64,000 nucleotides of DNA from an uncultured Synechococcus sp. (GTDB lineage: Bacteria > Cyanobacteriota > Cyanobacteriia > PCC-6307 > Cyanobiaceae). Shown piece by piece: positions 35,293-43,960 of the stretch. Location of the stretch: contig CAJXPL010000003.1 of NCBI GenBank assembly GCA_913057985.1, positions 62,001 through 126,000 of the forward strand. The letters run 5' to 3'. How positions within the stretch are numbered: position 1 is the first letter of the stretch; every line of letters begins with the position of its first letter. The position numbers and the translations under genes were made by a program. Under the pieces are notes generated by a model, which did not search any database, was not told the origin of the DNA, and saw nothing but the letters and a program-made list of their open reading frames with translations.

Positions 35293-35853
35293 TCAAACGG
35301 CGGCTTTGGATTGAAAAGTCACCAACGAATCCAGCACCTCCCGGGCGTGACCGTTGGGTCGTACCGCCACCCAGCGTTCACGCAAGACCCCGTCCGGATC
35401 GATCAGAAAGGTGTGGCGCAGCGAGTACGGCGCCATCCACGACCCGTAGGCCTTGCTCACGGTCCCGTCGGGATCAGACAAAAGGGGAAAGCTCAATCCC
35501 TCGCTCTCACAGAAGGATTCATGGTCGTCGACGCTGTCGGCGCTGATGCCGATCACTTCCGCACCGGCCTGCAGGAAGTCGTTGTGAAGGCTTTCGAAGC
35601 CCCGGGCTTCGATCGTGCATCCGCCGGTGAAATCCCTTGGATAGAAGTAAACCGCGAGCCAGCGGCCGCGCAGATCACGGCTGCTCCATTGCTTCCGATC
35701 GGGTTCGGACTGGCTGGATCCGGGCAGATCGAAATCGGGCACGGTTGTACCCGTTTCCAGAACAACACCCCCGAGGGCCGAAGCCCGCGAGGGTGTAAGC
35801 GTCAGAGCTGCAATGAAAAGGCCGGACTTGACCAGTAATTCCCGCCGATTCAC
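35293..35853 (-). CDS. PrxQ/BCP-type peroxiredoxin with export signal
   Basis: This 186-residue protein has an N-terminal twin-arginine-like or Sec signal (MNRRELLVKSGLFIAALTLTPSRASA) and a peroxiredoxin fold. The peroxidatic Cys is in YFYPRDFTGGCTIEARGFE. The usual resolving Cys five residues later is absent, which fits a 1-Cys or atypical PrxQ. A second Cys (SFCESEGL) lies about 40 residues on and could resolve the intermediate. It reduces hydroperoxides, probably in the lumen or periplasm. It lies 13 nt downstream of rpmB. Confidence 0.85.
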   Translation of the reverse strand: MNRRELLVKSGLFIAALTLTPSRASALGGVVLETGTTVPDFDLPGSSQSEPDRKQWSSRDLRGRWLAVYFYPRDFTGGCTIEARGFESLHNDFLQAGAEVIGISADSVDDHESFCESEGLSFPLLSDPDGTVSKAYGSWMAPYSLRHTFLIDPDGVLRERWVAVRPNGHAREVLDSLVTFQSKAAV

Positions 35854-35865
35854 CCGTTCAAGATC

Positions 35866-36102
35866 TCAGATCTTGGCCAGGTTAATGCCCAGAGACTTGG
35901 CGTAGGCGCCCAGGCCTTTCTTCTGGATGGTTTTGAGGGCGCGGGTGGTGACACGCAGCTTCACCCAGCGGTTGCCTTCCGCCCACCAGAGACGACGCTG
36001 CTGCAGGTTGGCCTGCTGCAGCTTCTTGGTGCGGATGTGGGAATGGCTCACGGCCATGCCGTTGTTGGCGCGAGTACCGGTGAGCTGACACACCCGTGAC
36101 AT
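35866..36102 (-). CDS. rpmB: 50S ribosomal protein L28
   Basis: The 78-residue sequence [21 protein letters not shown], then [18 protein letters not shown] and the [23 protein letters not shown] tail, is a canonical L28. It is a late-assembling protein of the large ribosomal subunit. A 15-bp hairpin lies 21 nt upstream of its ATG, and htpG ends 80 nt upstream. It is followed by the peroxiredoxin gene in the same direction. Confidence 0.96.
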   Translation of the reverse strand: MSRVCQLTGTRANNGMAVSHSHIRTKKLQQANLQQRRLWWAEGNRWVKLRVTTRALKTIQKKGLGAYAKSLGINLAKI

Positions 36103-36123
36103 GACGATGTCCTTCTACTGAGA

Positions 36124-36159
36124 GGTTGTTTGGAGCTGAAAAGCCAGTTCCAAACAACC
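36124..36159 (-). promoter_or_regulatory. Strong 15-bp hairpin between htpG and rpmB
   Basis: GGTTGTTTGGAGCTG (36124-36138) pairs with CAGTTCCAAACAACC (36145-36159) over 15 positions, including one G-T pair, with a 6-nt loop. On the transcribed (minus) strand it lies 22 nt after the htpG stop and 21 nt before the rpmB ATG. No T run follows. It may end htpG transcripts, protect a 3' end, or act in the rpmB leader. Confidence 0.7.
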
Positions 36160-36181
36160 AATTTAGCAAAAGGTCTTCAGC

Positions 36182-38086
36182 TCAGAGTCCTCTCTGCATC
36201 AAGGCACCCATCAATTCAGCGCTGCGGGTCTGGAAACCGGCCAGCTCATTGGGCTCCAGACCCCCGACGCCCAGGCGCGCCATGTCATACAGATGGCGGG
36301 CCACATCCTCGGCCAGGCTTGCGGTCGGCGATGTTTCCGCCGCTCCCACCAGCACGCCACCGGCACGCAACTTCAGCATCCCCTCCACAAGGGGGTGGCG
36401 CCGGTTCACCAGCAGCACGTGATGCTCGGGAAGGCCCGGCAGGCGTTGTTCCATCAAGGCGCCCATGTCGTTCAGCCGGCGCATCTGTTCCGGCAGAAGA
36501 ATCATGGCCGGCGGTGCCCCCTCAGCTTTCAGGGCCTGCACCTGAACGGTCACCTTGTCGTTGGCCAGGGCCGCTTTGATCAGATCACGCAGTCGGTCTG
36601 ACTCGGTGGTGCCGTCCTGATCAGTGAGTTCGGCATCGTTGTCCTTCAGGCTTTCGTCCAGTTCCGAGTCGACGCGCTGGAAGGTGAGTTCCTCATGGCG
36701 ATGTTCCAGCCAGGGGATGAACTGGGTGTCGATCACCGTCTCCAGCTTCAGCACTTCCGCGCCCTGGGAGGTCCAGAGGTTGAGCGCACCGGCCTGGGCA
36801 ACGTCATCGGTGCTGTAGAGCACACGCTTGTTCTGATCCGCGGCCAGTCGGCTGCGGTACCCCTCCAGGGTGGTGAAGGCACGGCCATCGCAGGCGATCG
36901 GGTCAGCGTCGTCCCCTTCCCCTGCTGCAGCAGTGGTGGCGAACAGGATCAGTTCAGACACCTGTTCGGCGAACTTCTCGTCCTCCATGGCGCCGATCTT
37001 CACGAAGGGTGCCAGGGCATCCCAGGCTTCGGCGTAACCCTTGGGATCCTCCTTTTTCAGGTTCCGCAGCCGGTCTGACACCTTCTTGGCGACGAAGTTG
37101 CCGATGGAGCGAACGCGTCGGTCGGTTTGCAGAGCACTGCGGCTCACGTTCAGGGGGATGTCGGGTGAATCGATCACCCCCCGCAGGGGCAACAGGTAGC
37201 GCGGAACGACCTCCTTGATCGAATCGCTGACGAACACCTGGTTGCAGTACAGCTTGATTTCCCCCTTTTCCCAGTCGGCACGTCCGGTCTGCTTGGGGAA
37301 GAAAAGAATGCCCTGGAGGTTGTAGGGATAGTCGGTGTTGAGGTGAACCCAGAGCAGGGGATCGCCCTGGAAGGGATAGAGGTAGTGGTACAGGTCGATG
37401 TAGTCCTGATCACTCAGGTCTCTGGCGCTTTTGCGCCAGGGGGCATCCATCTTGTTGATGGTTTCCCCTTCCAGCTGCACCGGCACTGCCATGAAGTCGC
37501 AGTAGGTGTTGATCAGGGTGCGGATCCGAGCCGGTTCGAGATATTCGAGCTCGTCCTCCATCAGATGAAGGATCACGTCCGTGCCGGGCTGGTCTTTCTC
37601 GGCGGCAGTGAGGCTGAAGTTCGGGGAGCCATCACAGCTCCAGCGCACGGCCTCAGCCTCGGGCCGGGCTGAACGGGTCAGCAGCTCAACCCGCTCGGCC
37701 ACCATGAAGCTGGAATAGAAGCCCAGGCCGAAGTGGCCAATGATGGCGTCGTTTTCCTGCTTGTACTTCTCCAGGAAATCCTCGGCGCTGGAGAAGGCCA
37801 CCTGGTTGATGTAGCGCTTCACCTCATCGGCGGTCATGCCGATGCCGTTGTCGCTGATGGTGAGCGTTTTGGCTTCGCGATCCACACTGATCCGAATGGC
37901 CCCGTCATCCCCTTCACTGCAGTCGCCGGCCATCGCCGCCATGCGGCGCTTGCTGATGGCGTCGACGCCATTGCTCACCAGCTCCCGCAGAAAAACCTCA
38001 TGGCCGGAATAAACGGCCTTCTTGATGATCGGGAAAATGTTTTCGGTGTGGATCTGAATCTGACCCTGTTCTTCCAGCACCGCCAT
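36182..38086 (-). CDS. htpG: Hsp90-family chaperone HtpG
   Basis: HtpG is the bacterial Hsp90, an ATP-dependent dimeric chaperone for late folding and stress in the cytoplasm. The 634-residue protein has the GHKL ATPase signatures HEVFLRELVSNGVDAISKRR, ISDNGIGMTADEVKRYIN and GHFGLGFYSSFMV, the middle domain (about 230-430, with LNVSRSALQTDRRVRSIGNF) and a C-terminal dimer domain. The length is normal. It stands 103 nt downstream of the ferredoxin gene. Confidence 0.96.
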   Translation of the reverse strand: MAVLEEQGQIQIHTENIFPIIKKAVYSGHEVFLRELVSNGVDAISKRRMAAMAGDCSEGDDGAIRISVDREAKTLTISDNGIGMTADEVKRYINQVAFSSAEDFLEKYKQENDAIIGHFGLGFYSSFMVAERVELLTRSARPEAEAVRWSCDGSPNFSLTAAEKDQPGTDVILHLMEDELEYLEPARIRTLINTYCDFMAVPVQLEGETINKMDAPWRKSARDLSDQDYIDLYHYLYPFQGDPLLWVHLNTDYPYNLQGILFFPKQTGRADWEKGEIKLYCNQVFVSDSIKEVVPRYLLPLRGVIDSPDIPLNVSRSALQTDRRVRSIGNFVAKKVSDRLRNLKKEDPKGYAEAWDALAPFVKIGAMEDEKFAEQVSELILFATTAAAGEGDDADPIACDGRAFTTLEGYRSRLAADQNKRVLYSTDDVAQAGALNLWTSQGAEVLKLETVIDTQFIPWLEHRHEELTFQRVDSELDESLKDNDAELTDQDGTTESDRLRDLIKAALANDKVTVQVQALKAEGAPPAMILLPEQMRRLNDMGALMEQRLPGLPEHHVLLVNRRHPLVEGMLKLRAGGVLVGAAETSPTASLAEDVARHLYDMARLGVGGLEPNELAGFQTRSAELMGALMQRGL

Positions 38087-38189
38087 TTCTTTGCTGTGAA
38101 AAATCAGACACTAGAGACAGGTTTTACCCGGGCTCAACGGCTGTTTCAGGGGGTTCCCCGTACCTTCGTGCTGCGTCCCTTGGCCCAGA

Positions 38190-38414
38190 TCAGGGCGTCT
38201 TCTGCAGGTCAGGGCGTTCTTCAGCAACGATGGCTCCCTCAACGGGACATACCTGCAGGCAGATACCGCAATCGATGCAGGTGTCGAAATTGATCCAGTA
38301 GAAGTCAGTGCCCTTCTTGTTCTTTCCTTTGCCTTGGTCGATGCAGGCCACAGGGCAGGCATCAACGCAGTCAGCGATGCCCTCGCAAACGTCAGTGACG
38401 ATGGAATGAGCCAT
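38190..38414 (-). CDS. Bacterial-type ferredoxin, two Fe-S clusters
   Basis: This 74-residue protein has two cysteine groups: an N-terminal one in DVCEGIADCVDACPVACI and a second, CIDCGICLQVCP. The second is a full CxxCxxCxxxCP. The first has the longer C-x5-C-x3-C-x3 spacing of 7Fe- or 8Fe-type ferredoxins, with a lysine-rich insert (GKGKNKKG). It is a low-potential electron carrier in the cytoplasm. The partner is unknown. hisZ lies downstream after 25 nt. Confidence 0.9.
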   Translation of the reverse strand: MAHSIVTDVCEGIADCVDACPVACIDQGKGKNKKGTDFYWINFDTCIDCGICLQVCPVEGAIVAEERPDLQKTP

Positions 38415-38439
38415 GGAGGTCCTGCTTCACAGCTGGATC

Positions 38440-39618
38440 CTAAGGATCGACCCAATCCAGCTGCAGACCACCCTGGGCCTTCGCCTGCTGCTCAGCCTCC
38501 TGCTTGGACGTCAGGGGTTCCAGGGCCATCACAGCGGTGCGTCCCTGCTCGTGCCAGCCGCGCTGACGCTCCATGGCGGATTCCAGATTCGAGGCCGTTG
38601 AAAATGCAACGAGAACATCGGACTGCTCCTGTTCGGCAGCATCCAGGTCTGAAATCAGTTCACGGATCGGATCGATCGCCAGGCTGAATCCAGCACCGAA
38701 CGCCTGGGCGTCCGTCGCGCCGCAACGGCGCACCAGATCGTCGTAGCGGCCGCCGCGGGCAATCACCACCGGTGAACTGCGGCCATCACAGACCAGCTGG
38801 AACACCAGGCCGGTGTAGAGCTCGAAATGGGGTTGAAAGGTTGGATCCAGCTGGATCGTCACCGCCTGAGCCTGAGCTGCCGAGGCGAGATGGGCACAGA
38901 GGCGCCGGAGCTCATCGAAGACCGGCTGTTCCCCGCAGAGACTGCCGAGCTGCGTCAGCACCTGGTCGGGGGTGCCACGGCAGTCCAGCAAGGAGAGCAG
39001 CCTGGTCTTCTCAGCGTCGGCCAGATCGAAGCCCTCGATGGCCAACCGGTCGAAATCGATCAATGCCGTGCGGATCTGATCACGCAACGCACCGCTGAAC
39101 GGACGCAGCACCAGATCCATCAGAGCTGTGTGACCCAGCAACAGCCTTGGTTTTTGGCTGGCCTGCAGCCCCAGGGTCTGAACGGAGGCCATCAGCAGGC
39201 TGAGCAGCTCCATCTCCGCCTCGCTGCCACTGACGCCGAACAGTTCAACGCCGCTCTGAAGGTTTTCCTCAATGCACTGACCACCCTCATCGGCGGAACG
39301 GGTGCGAAACACCGTGCCAGAGGCCCAGAGCCGCAGCGGTCTCTGGCGATCTGCAAATCGGGTGCAGGCGGCTCTGGCGATGGATGCCGTCATCTCCGGG
39401 CGCAGCCCGAGGGGGTCATCAGCCACCAGACGGACAATGTCTGAGCTGTCGATGGCACCGCCGGCCATCAGGGTGGCCAGGCGTTCCACCCTGGGTGGCG
39501 AGACCTCGTCGTAGCCCCAGAGGCGGTACACCGACGCCAGACGTTCCGTCAGCTGTCGGTTGGTCTCCACCTGACGTGGATTCAGATCCTTTGCGCCAGC
39601 TGCAGGTTGCAGCGCCAT
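38440..39618 (-). CDS. hisZ: ATP phosphoribosyltransferase regulatory subunit HisZ
   Basis: HisZ is a catalytically dead class II tRNA-synthetase relative that activates the short form of HisG in histidine biosynthesis. The 392-residue protein has [52 protein letters not shown] and [17 protein letters not shown], which are the HisS-like motifs lacking the full aminoacylation set. Start ATG 39618 was chosen because the upstream frame (to 39897) is antisense to the phosphatase gene. hisG is not in the window. Confidence 0.93.
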   Translation of the reverse strand: MALQPAAGAKDLNPRQVETNRQLTERLASVYRLWGYDEVSPPRVERLATLMAGGAIDSSDIVRLVADDPLGLRPEMTASIARAACTRFADRQRPLRLWASGTVFRTRSADEGGQCIEENLQSGVELFGVSGSEAEMELLSLLMASVQTLGLQASQKPRLLLGHTALMDLVLRPFSGALRDQIRTALIDFDRLAIEGFDLADAEKTRLLSLLDCRGTPDQVLTQLGSLCGEQPVFDELRRLCAHLASAAQAQAVTIQLDPTFQPHFELYTGLVFQLVCDGRSSPVVIARGGRYDDLVRRCGATDAQAFGAGFSLAIDPIRELISDLDAAEQEQSDVLVAFSTASNLESAMERQRGWHEQGRTAVMALEPLTSKQEAEQQAKAQGGLQLDWVDP

Positions 39619-39640
39619 CTCACGTCCTCTCGGCCACGCC

Positions 39641-40528
39641 TCAGGATCCCATGGCCGTGACCTCTGGCGCTCCGAAGGCGGCTCCAGGCAGTGGTTGCAC
39701 CTGAGACAGCCCCTCGGTGATCGCCGCATGCAGGCTGGCGCCAGCTGCAACGACCCGGCCACTGGAGAGGTCGAAGGGTCGATTGCCATAGCCGGTGACG
39801 GTTCCACCGGCCAGATCCACCAACGCCACGCCAGCGGCCAGATCCCAGGGAGACAGGCCCCGTTCCCAATAGCCGTCCTGGCGGCCAGCGGCCACAAAGG
39901 CCAGGTCTACCGCTGCAGCACCGCCCCGGCGCACGCCGTGGGTGCGATGGGTGAACCAGCAGAACTCGGCGTAGTTGTTGTCGAGTCGGGTGTGCCGGTC
40001 GTAGGCGAACCCGGTGACCAACAGTGAGTCTTCGAGTCGTTCGCAGCTGCTCACCTGAAGGGGGCTCTCGTTGCAGAACGCTCCGACCCCCGGTGCCCCC
40101 CAGTACATCTCCTTCAGAAAGGGCACAGCGATGGCCCCGAGGATGGGCTGCTGGCCCAGGGTGAGTCCGATCGAGGTGGCAAAAAAGGGGTAGCCGTGGG
40201 CGAAGTTTGTGGTCCCATCGAGGGGGTCAACACACCACCTCAGGCCGTCCTGCTGACCGGCTGCCCCGCTTTCCTCCGCCAGCACGGCAATCTCAGGGGT
40301 TTGCTCCGCCAGCAGCTCCAGGACGATGCGTTCGGCAGCAAGGTCGGCATTGGTGACCAGGTCTCCGATGCGGCCTTTGCTTTCGATGGACGACAGGCGC
40401 CCGTAGTGGCGCATCAGTTCCTGGCCGCCGGCATCGGCCGCTGAACGCGCCACGCCCACAAGACGCTCCAGATCGCTTGGGCTGAGACCGGCCTCGCGGG
40501 CGGCACTGCTGCAGATCGATTCCGGCAT
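39641..40528 (-). CDS. Inositol monophosphatase-family phosphatase
   Basis: This roughly 295-residue protein has motif [26 protein letters not shown], the upstream EESG metal ligand in [12 protein letters not shown] and the C-terminal [22 protein letters not shown]. These are the complete metal-binding set of the Mg-dependent, Li-sensitive family (inositol, histidinol-phosphate or fructose-bisphosphate phosphatases). The exact substrate is unknown. Because hisZ follows on the same strand 22 nt on, histidinol phosphate is a reasonable guess. Start ATG 40528, or GTG 40534, which overlaps the ferredoxin stop. Confidence 0.88.
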   Translation of the reverse strand: MPESICSSAAREAGLSPSDLERLVGVARSAADAGGQELMRHYGRLSSIESKGRIGDLVTNADLAAERIVLELLAEQTPEIAVLAEESGAAGQQDGLRWCVDPLDGTTNFAHGYPFFATSIGLTLGQQPILGAIAVPFLKEMYWGAPGVGAFCNESPLQVSSCERLEDSLLVTGFAYDRHTRLDNNYAEFCWFTHRTHGVRRGGAAAVDLAFVAAGRQDGYWERGLSPWDLAAGVALVDLAGGTVTGYGNRPFDLSSGRVVAAGASLHAAITEGLSQVQPLPGAAFGAPEVTAMGS

Positions 40529-40530
40529 GC

Positions 40531-40899
40531 TCACTCCTCCTCAAGGGGAATGCGAGCGGTGACGCGCCCTTTGCCGAAGTGGCGTCCGAACTGGAGCTCG
40601 TACACCTCATCCTCATCCTGGGTTTCAGCCTCCAGGGGGCCGATGGCGCGGGCCACGCAAAGAAGGCCGTAGCCCTTGGCCCTCAGCTCCCGCGACAGAC
40701 CCATGGCTTCGCGCTGATCGAGGCTGCCGCTCTGCACACGAACGGCGCACTCCGTGCAGCATCCGTTTCTGCAGGAGAAGGGAAGTCGATCGCCCTGCTC
40801 TTCGAAGCTGTGGAGGATGTACTCCCCTTCAGGGACGTCGTGGGTGATGGTGCGACCCTCCTGGCGCCAGTGAATCGTGATCCTGTGGCTGGGACGCAT
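40531..40899 (-). CDS. Plant-type [2Fe-2S] ferredoxin
   Basis: This 122-residue protein has the plant-type cysteine motif in LPFSCRNGCCTECAVRV (C-x4-C-x2-C) and a fourth Cys in YGLLCVARA. The beta-grasp fold starts HRITIHWRQEGRTITHDVPEGEYILHSFEEQG. The C-terminal 25 residues extend beyond the standard photosynthetic ferredoxin, so this is a divergent paralogue of unknown partner. It lies directly upstream of the phosphatase gene and is probably cotranscribed with hisZ. Confidence 0.9.
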   Translation of the reverse strand: MRPSHRITIHWRQEGRTITHDVPEGEYILHSFEEQGDRLPFSCRNGCCTECAVRVQSGSLDQREAMGLSRELRAKGYGLLCVARAIGPLEAETQDEDEVYELQFGRHFGKGRVTARIPLEEE

Positions 40900-40952
40900 G
40901 AAGGTCAGCTGTCAGTGCCCTGCTACATTCTCACCTGCCCCATTTAGCCGGT

Positions 40953-41039
40953 GGAGAGCTGGCCGAGTGGTCGAAGGCGCAGCACTGGAAATGCTGTATA
41001 GGGGCAACTCTATCGAGGGTTCGAATCCCTCGCTCTCCG
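40953..41039 (+). tRNA. tRNA-Ser (GGA)
   Basis: The 87-nt sequence has acceptor stem GGAGAGC (40953-40959) paired with GCTCTCC (41032-41038), an 11-12 nt class II D region, anticodon loop CTGGAAA (anticodon GGA), a long variable arm (GGGGCAACTCTATC) and a T arm with GGTTCGAAT. CCA is not encoded. A strong terminator follows 4 nt later. Confidence 0.95.
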
Positions 41040-41043
41040 CTTC

Positions 41044-41072
41044 TCCGGTCCGTAAGGGCCGGATTTTTTTTT
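41044..41072 (+). terminator. Intrinsic terminator of tRNA-Ser
   Basis: TCCGGTCC (41044-41051) pairs with GGGCCGGA (41056-41063), one G-T pair included, with a GTAA loop. Nine T residues follow. It is placed directly after the tRNA. Confidence 0.9.
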
Positions 41073-41127
41073 GCCTTTTTCGAGGCCGGAAATCCAATCA
41101 CGGCCCTGCTCGGGGCCGGCTGGACGA

Positions 41128-41949
41128 TCAGCCGAAACGACCAGAAACGTAGTCCTGGGTGGCCTGCTGTTGGGGGGCGTTGAAGATCTTGTCGGTGTCG
41201 TTGAATTCCACGAGGTAACCCACCTTTCCGGTTCCCCCTTCAACGGCTTCGGCGTTGAAAAAGGCGGTCATGTCGCTGACGCGAACGGCCTGCTGCATGT
41301 TGTGGGTGACGATCACGATGGTGAAGCTCTTTTTGAGCTCGTGCATCGTCTCCTCGATCTTCAACGTTGAGATTGGGTCGAGGGCTGAACAGGGTTCATC
41401 CATGAGGATGACCTCCGGTTGGATTGCGATCGTGCGGGCGATGCAAAGGCGTTGCTGCTGTCCGCCGGACAACGAATAACCGCTCTCATTCAGCTTGTCT
41501 TTGCACTCATCCCAAACCGCCGCCTGGCGGAGGGATCGCTCAACCAGCTCATCCATGTCACCCGTGTAGCCGTTGATGCGAGCGCCGAAGGCGATGTTTT
41601 CGTAGATGCTCTTCGGGAATGGATTGGGTTGTTGAAACACCATCCCAATCCTGCGGCGCACTTCCACGGGATCAATCTTTGCTCCGTAGAGGTCAACTCC
41701 TCCAAACAGGATGCTTCCCTTGAGTGAGCAGCCCTCGATCAGGTCGTTCATCCGGTTCAATGAACGCAGCACAGTGGACTTCCCACAGCCGGAAGGGCCA
41801 ATGAAGGCTGTTACTTTTCCGCGGGGAATCTCGCAGTAGACGTTTTTGACGGCTTCGAAATTGCCGTAGCTGATCGTGACGTTCTGCAGGGAAAGGGCGA
41901 CGTCTGTGTTGTGGGACTCGGTGGCTTGAGGCTGTTGAAGAGTCGTCAT
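41128..41949 (-). CDS. pstB: Phosphate ABC transporter ATP-binding protein
   Basis: This 273-residue ATPase has Walker [30 protein letters not shown] (the PstB-specific region), signature [16 protein letters not shown], Walker [14 protein letters not shown] and VTHNM. It powers high-affinity phosphate import with PstC and PstA, the genes next to it on the same strand. It lies 20 nt downstream of pstA. Confidence 0.96.
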   Translation of the reverse strand: MTTLQQPQATESHNTDVALSLQNVTISYGNFEAVKNVYCEIPRGKVTAFIGPSGCGKSTVLRSLNRMNDLIEGCSLKGSILFGGVDLYGAKIDPVEVRRRIGMVFQQPNPFPKSIYENIAFGARINGYTGDMDELVERSLRQAAVWDECKDKLNESGYSLSGGQQQRLCIARTIAIQPEVILMDEPCSALDPISTLKIEETMHELKKSFTIVIVTHNMQQAVRVSDMTAFFNAEAVEGGTGKVGYLVEFNDTDKIFNAPQQQATQDYVSGRFG

Positions 41950-41969
41950 GGTTTTACGTAAGAAGTGAT

Positions 41970-42887
41970 TTATTTGGCAGCAAATCGCGCCAGCCAGCGA
42001 GAGAAGAGGTTTAGGGCCAGGATCATCACAACGAGCACAAACGATGCGGCCCAGGCCAGTTCGTTGTGGAATTCGTAGGGCTCGATCGCGAAGTTGTAGA
42101 TCATCACCGAGAGGGTGGCGATTGGAGAAAAGATCCCTTCCGGCGTGAGCAGATCTGACCAGAACGGTGAGAACAGTGCTGTGAAAATCAGGGGAGCCGT
42201 TTCCCCTGCTGCTCTGGCGACAGCAAGGACCACGCCGGTTGCGATTGGTGTGAAAGCGGCAGGGAGTGTGATTCGAATGATGGTGACGAATCGGGATGCG
42301 CCTACCCCCAGGGCAGCACGCCGTAGGTCGTCGGGCACCAGCTTCAGGCCTTCATCAGTGGTTTTGATCACTGTGGGCAGCATCAGCACCGCCAGTGCCA
42401 TGCCACCGGCGACAGCGCTGTAGGCGTTCCCGAACAGAATTCGGCTGGTGACGATGGTTCCGTAGATGAACACGCCGGCAATGATCGATGGCACCCCGGC
42501 CAGCACATTGGTGCCGAAGCGGATGAACTGAGCGAACCACCCCGAGCGTGAGTATTCAGCCAAAAACACGCCGCCGCCGACGCCGACCGGTATGGCGATC
42601 AACCCAGCGATGGCCGTCACCACCAGCGTTCCAACGATCGCATTGGCAATGCCGCCGTCTTCGAGGCCTGGCGGTGGTGGAAGTTGCGTCAGCAGGGCCA
42701 GGCTGATCTTGCTTCCCCCCTGCACGATCACATAACCCAGCACAAGAACCAGGGGCAGCACAGCAATCACGGCGAAAATCGCGGCGATGAGTGAAAGAAC
42801 TCCGCTGCCGATGTTCCTGCGCAGAAAAGGCCTGTAGCTGAGATCAGGGCCCGAGCCGGAGAGATTTTGGCTAAGTGTATGTGTCAT
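41970..42887 (-). CDS. pstA: Phosphate ABC transporter permease PstA
   Basis: This 305-residue inner-membrane permease has six predicted helices, with [29 protein letters not shown] at the start, [14 protein letters not shown], and [35 protein letters not shown], the PstA EAA-type loop. The 1-nt gap to pstC shows a tight operon. It forms the phosphate channel with PstC. Confidence 0.95.
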   Translation of the reverse strand: MTHTLSQNLSGSGPDLSYRPFLRRNIGSGVLSLIAAIFAVIAVLPLVLVLGYVIVQGGSKISLALLTQLPPPPGLEDGGIANAIVGTLVVTAIAGLIAIPVGVGGGVFLAEYSRSGWFAQFIRFGTNVLAGVPSIIAGVFIYGTIVTSRILFGNAYSAVAGGMALAVLMLPTVIKTTDEGLKLVPDDLRRAALGVGASRFVTIIRITLPAAFTPIATGVVLAVARAAGETAPLIFTALFSPFWSDLLTPEGIFSPIATLSVMIYNFAIEPYEFHNELAWAASFVLVVMILALNLFSRWLARFAAK

Positions 42888-42888
42888 G

Positions 42889-43836
42889 TCAGTACTTCAG
42901 GCTCAAACGCTTCACGATCCACTGGGCAAAAATGTTCACCGCCAGCGTCAGAACGATCAACACAAACGCTGCGTACATCAGTGACGACACCTGGGAGCCG
43001 TCGGCTTCACCAAACTGATTGGCCAGCATCGCCGCGATGGTGTTGCCGGGGGCCAGCAGCGAAACGCTGAAGTTGTTGGAATTTCCGATGATCATGGTCA
43101 CGGCCATGGTTTCGCCCATGGCCCGGCCCAAGGCCAACATCACACCACCAATGATTCCGGAAATCGCTGCCGGGAGAATCACATTGATGATGGCTCCCCA
43201 GCGGGTTGTGCCCACCCCATAGGCCGCCTGGCGCAGTTGCGGCGGAACCTGATTGAGGCAATCACGGGAGATCGCCGTGATGATCGGCAGGATCATCACC
43301 ACCAGGATCAACACAGCGGGAATGGTGCCAGGACCCATCGGTGGGGTGCTGAACAGGGGGAACCAATTGAACAGCTGATAAAGAAGTTCCAGCCCAGGCC
43401 TGATGAACGGTTCCATCACAAAAATGGCCCAGAGGCCAAGCACCACCGATGGAATCGCCGCAAGCAGTTCCACCATCAGGCCGATCACGTCCCTGATCCG
43501 CTTGGGAATGATGTTTTCGGTGATGAAAATGGCTGTGCCAACACCGAGGGGCACCGCGATCATCAACGCGAGCAGTGATGTGATCAAGGTGCCGTAGATC
43601 GCGGCTCCGGCCCCGTACTGATCGTCCACGGGATTCCAGTCTGAGGTGACCAGAAATTGCCATCCGTAGCGGGCCATGGAATCCAGGCTCCCCTGGAAAA
43701 CCACCACAAGGATTGAGAACAGAACGATCGCCACAACGGAAGCCATGGCGATGGCGAGGTTTCTGAAACTGATGTCCACCAGCTTTTCCGCTGGTGGACG
43801 GCTTCGGAGCAAGTAACGACTGTCCGGGTCGGACAT
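42889..43836 (-). CDS. pstC: Phosphate ABC transporter permease PstC
   Basis: This 315-residue permease has NLAIAMASVVAIVLFSILVVVFQGSLDSM, the GTLITSLLALMIAVPLGVGTAIFITENIIPKRIRDVIGLMVELLAAIPSVVLGLWA block and the cytoplasmic DCLNQVPPQLRQAAYGVGTTRWGAIINVILP loop. It is the first gene of the pst operon here. No pstS is adjacent, as is common in marine picocyanobacteria where binding-protein genes lie elsewhere. A candidate Pho box lies upstream. Confidence 0.95.
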   Translation of the reverse strand: MSDPDSRYLLRSRPPAEKLVDISFRNLAIAMASVVAIVLFSILVVVFQGSLDSMARYGWQFLVTSDWNPVDDQYGAGAAIYGTLITSLLALMIAVPLGVGTAIFITENIIPKRIRDVIGLMVELLAAIPSVVLGLWAIFVMEPFIRPGLELLYQLFNWFPLFSTPPMGPGTIPAVLILVVMILPIITAISRDCLNQVPPQLRQAAYGVGTTRWGAIINVILPAAISGIIGGVMLALGRAMGETMAVTMIIGNSNNFSVSLLAPGNTIAAMLANQFGEADGSQVSSLMYAAFVLIVLTLAVNIFAQWIVKRLSLKY

Positions 43837-43884
43837 GCATCCAATGGCGCGCCCTTACAACGTATGACCCGAACCGTTTGGGGG

Positions 43885-43903
43885 CATTAACAACCGCTTA
43901 AGG
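43885..43903 (-). promoter_or_regulatory. Candidate Pho box upstream of pstC
   Basis: On the minus strand CCTTAAGCGGTTGTTAATG has two TTAA cores exactly 11 nt apart, the helical spacing of the direct repeats bound by PhoB/SphR-type regulators, about 50 nt from the pstC start. The flanking bases match the usual YTTAACCW consensus only partly, so this is a weak call. Confidence 0.35.
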
Positions 43904-43960
43904 GAGGGACTGGAGCCGGTTTGAACCTGCCGTTAGCGTGGGGATCAAGTTTTCAGGGAT

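Noticed and set aside
40953-41072. tRNA-Ser as an integration site for a mobile element
   Set aside because: The tRNA is intact with its own terminator. No integrase, direct repeat of its 3' end or atypical DNA follows, and pst genes begin directly.
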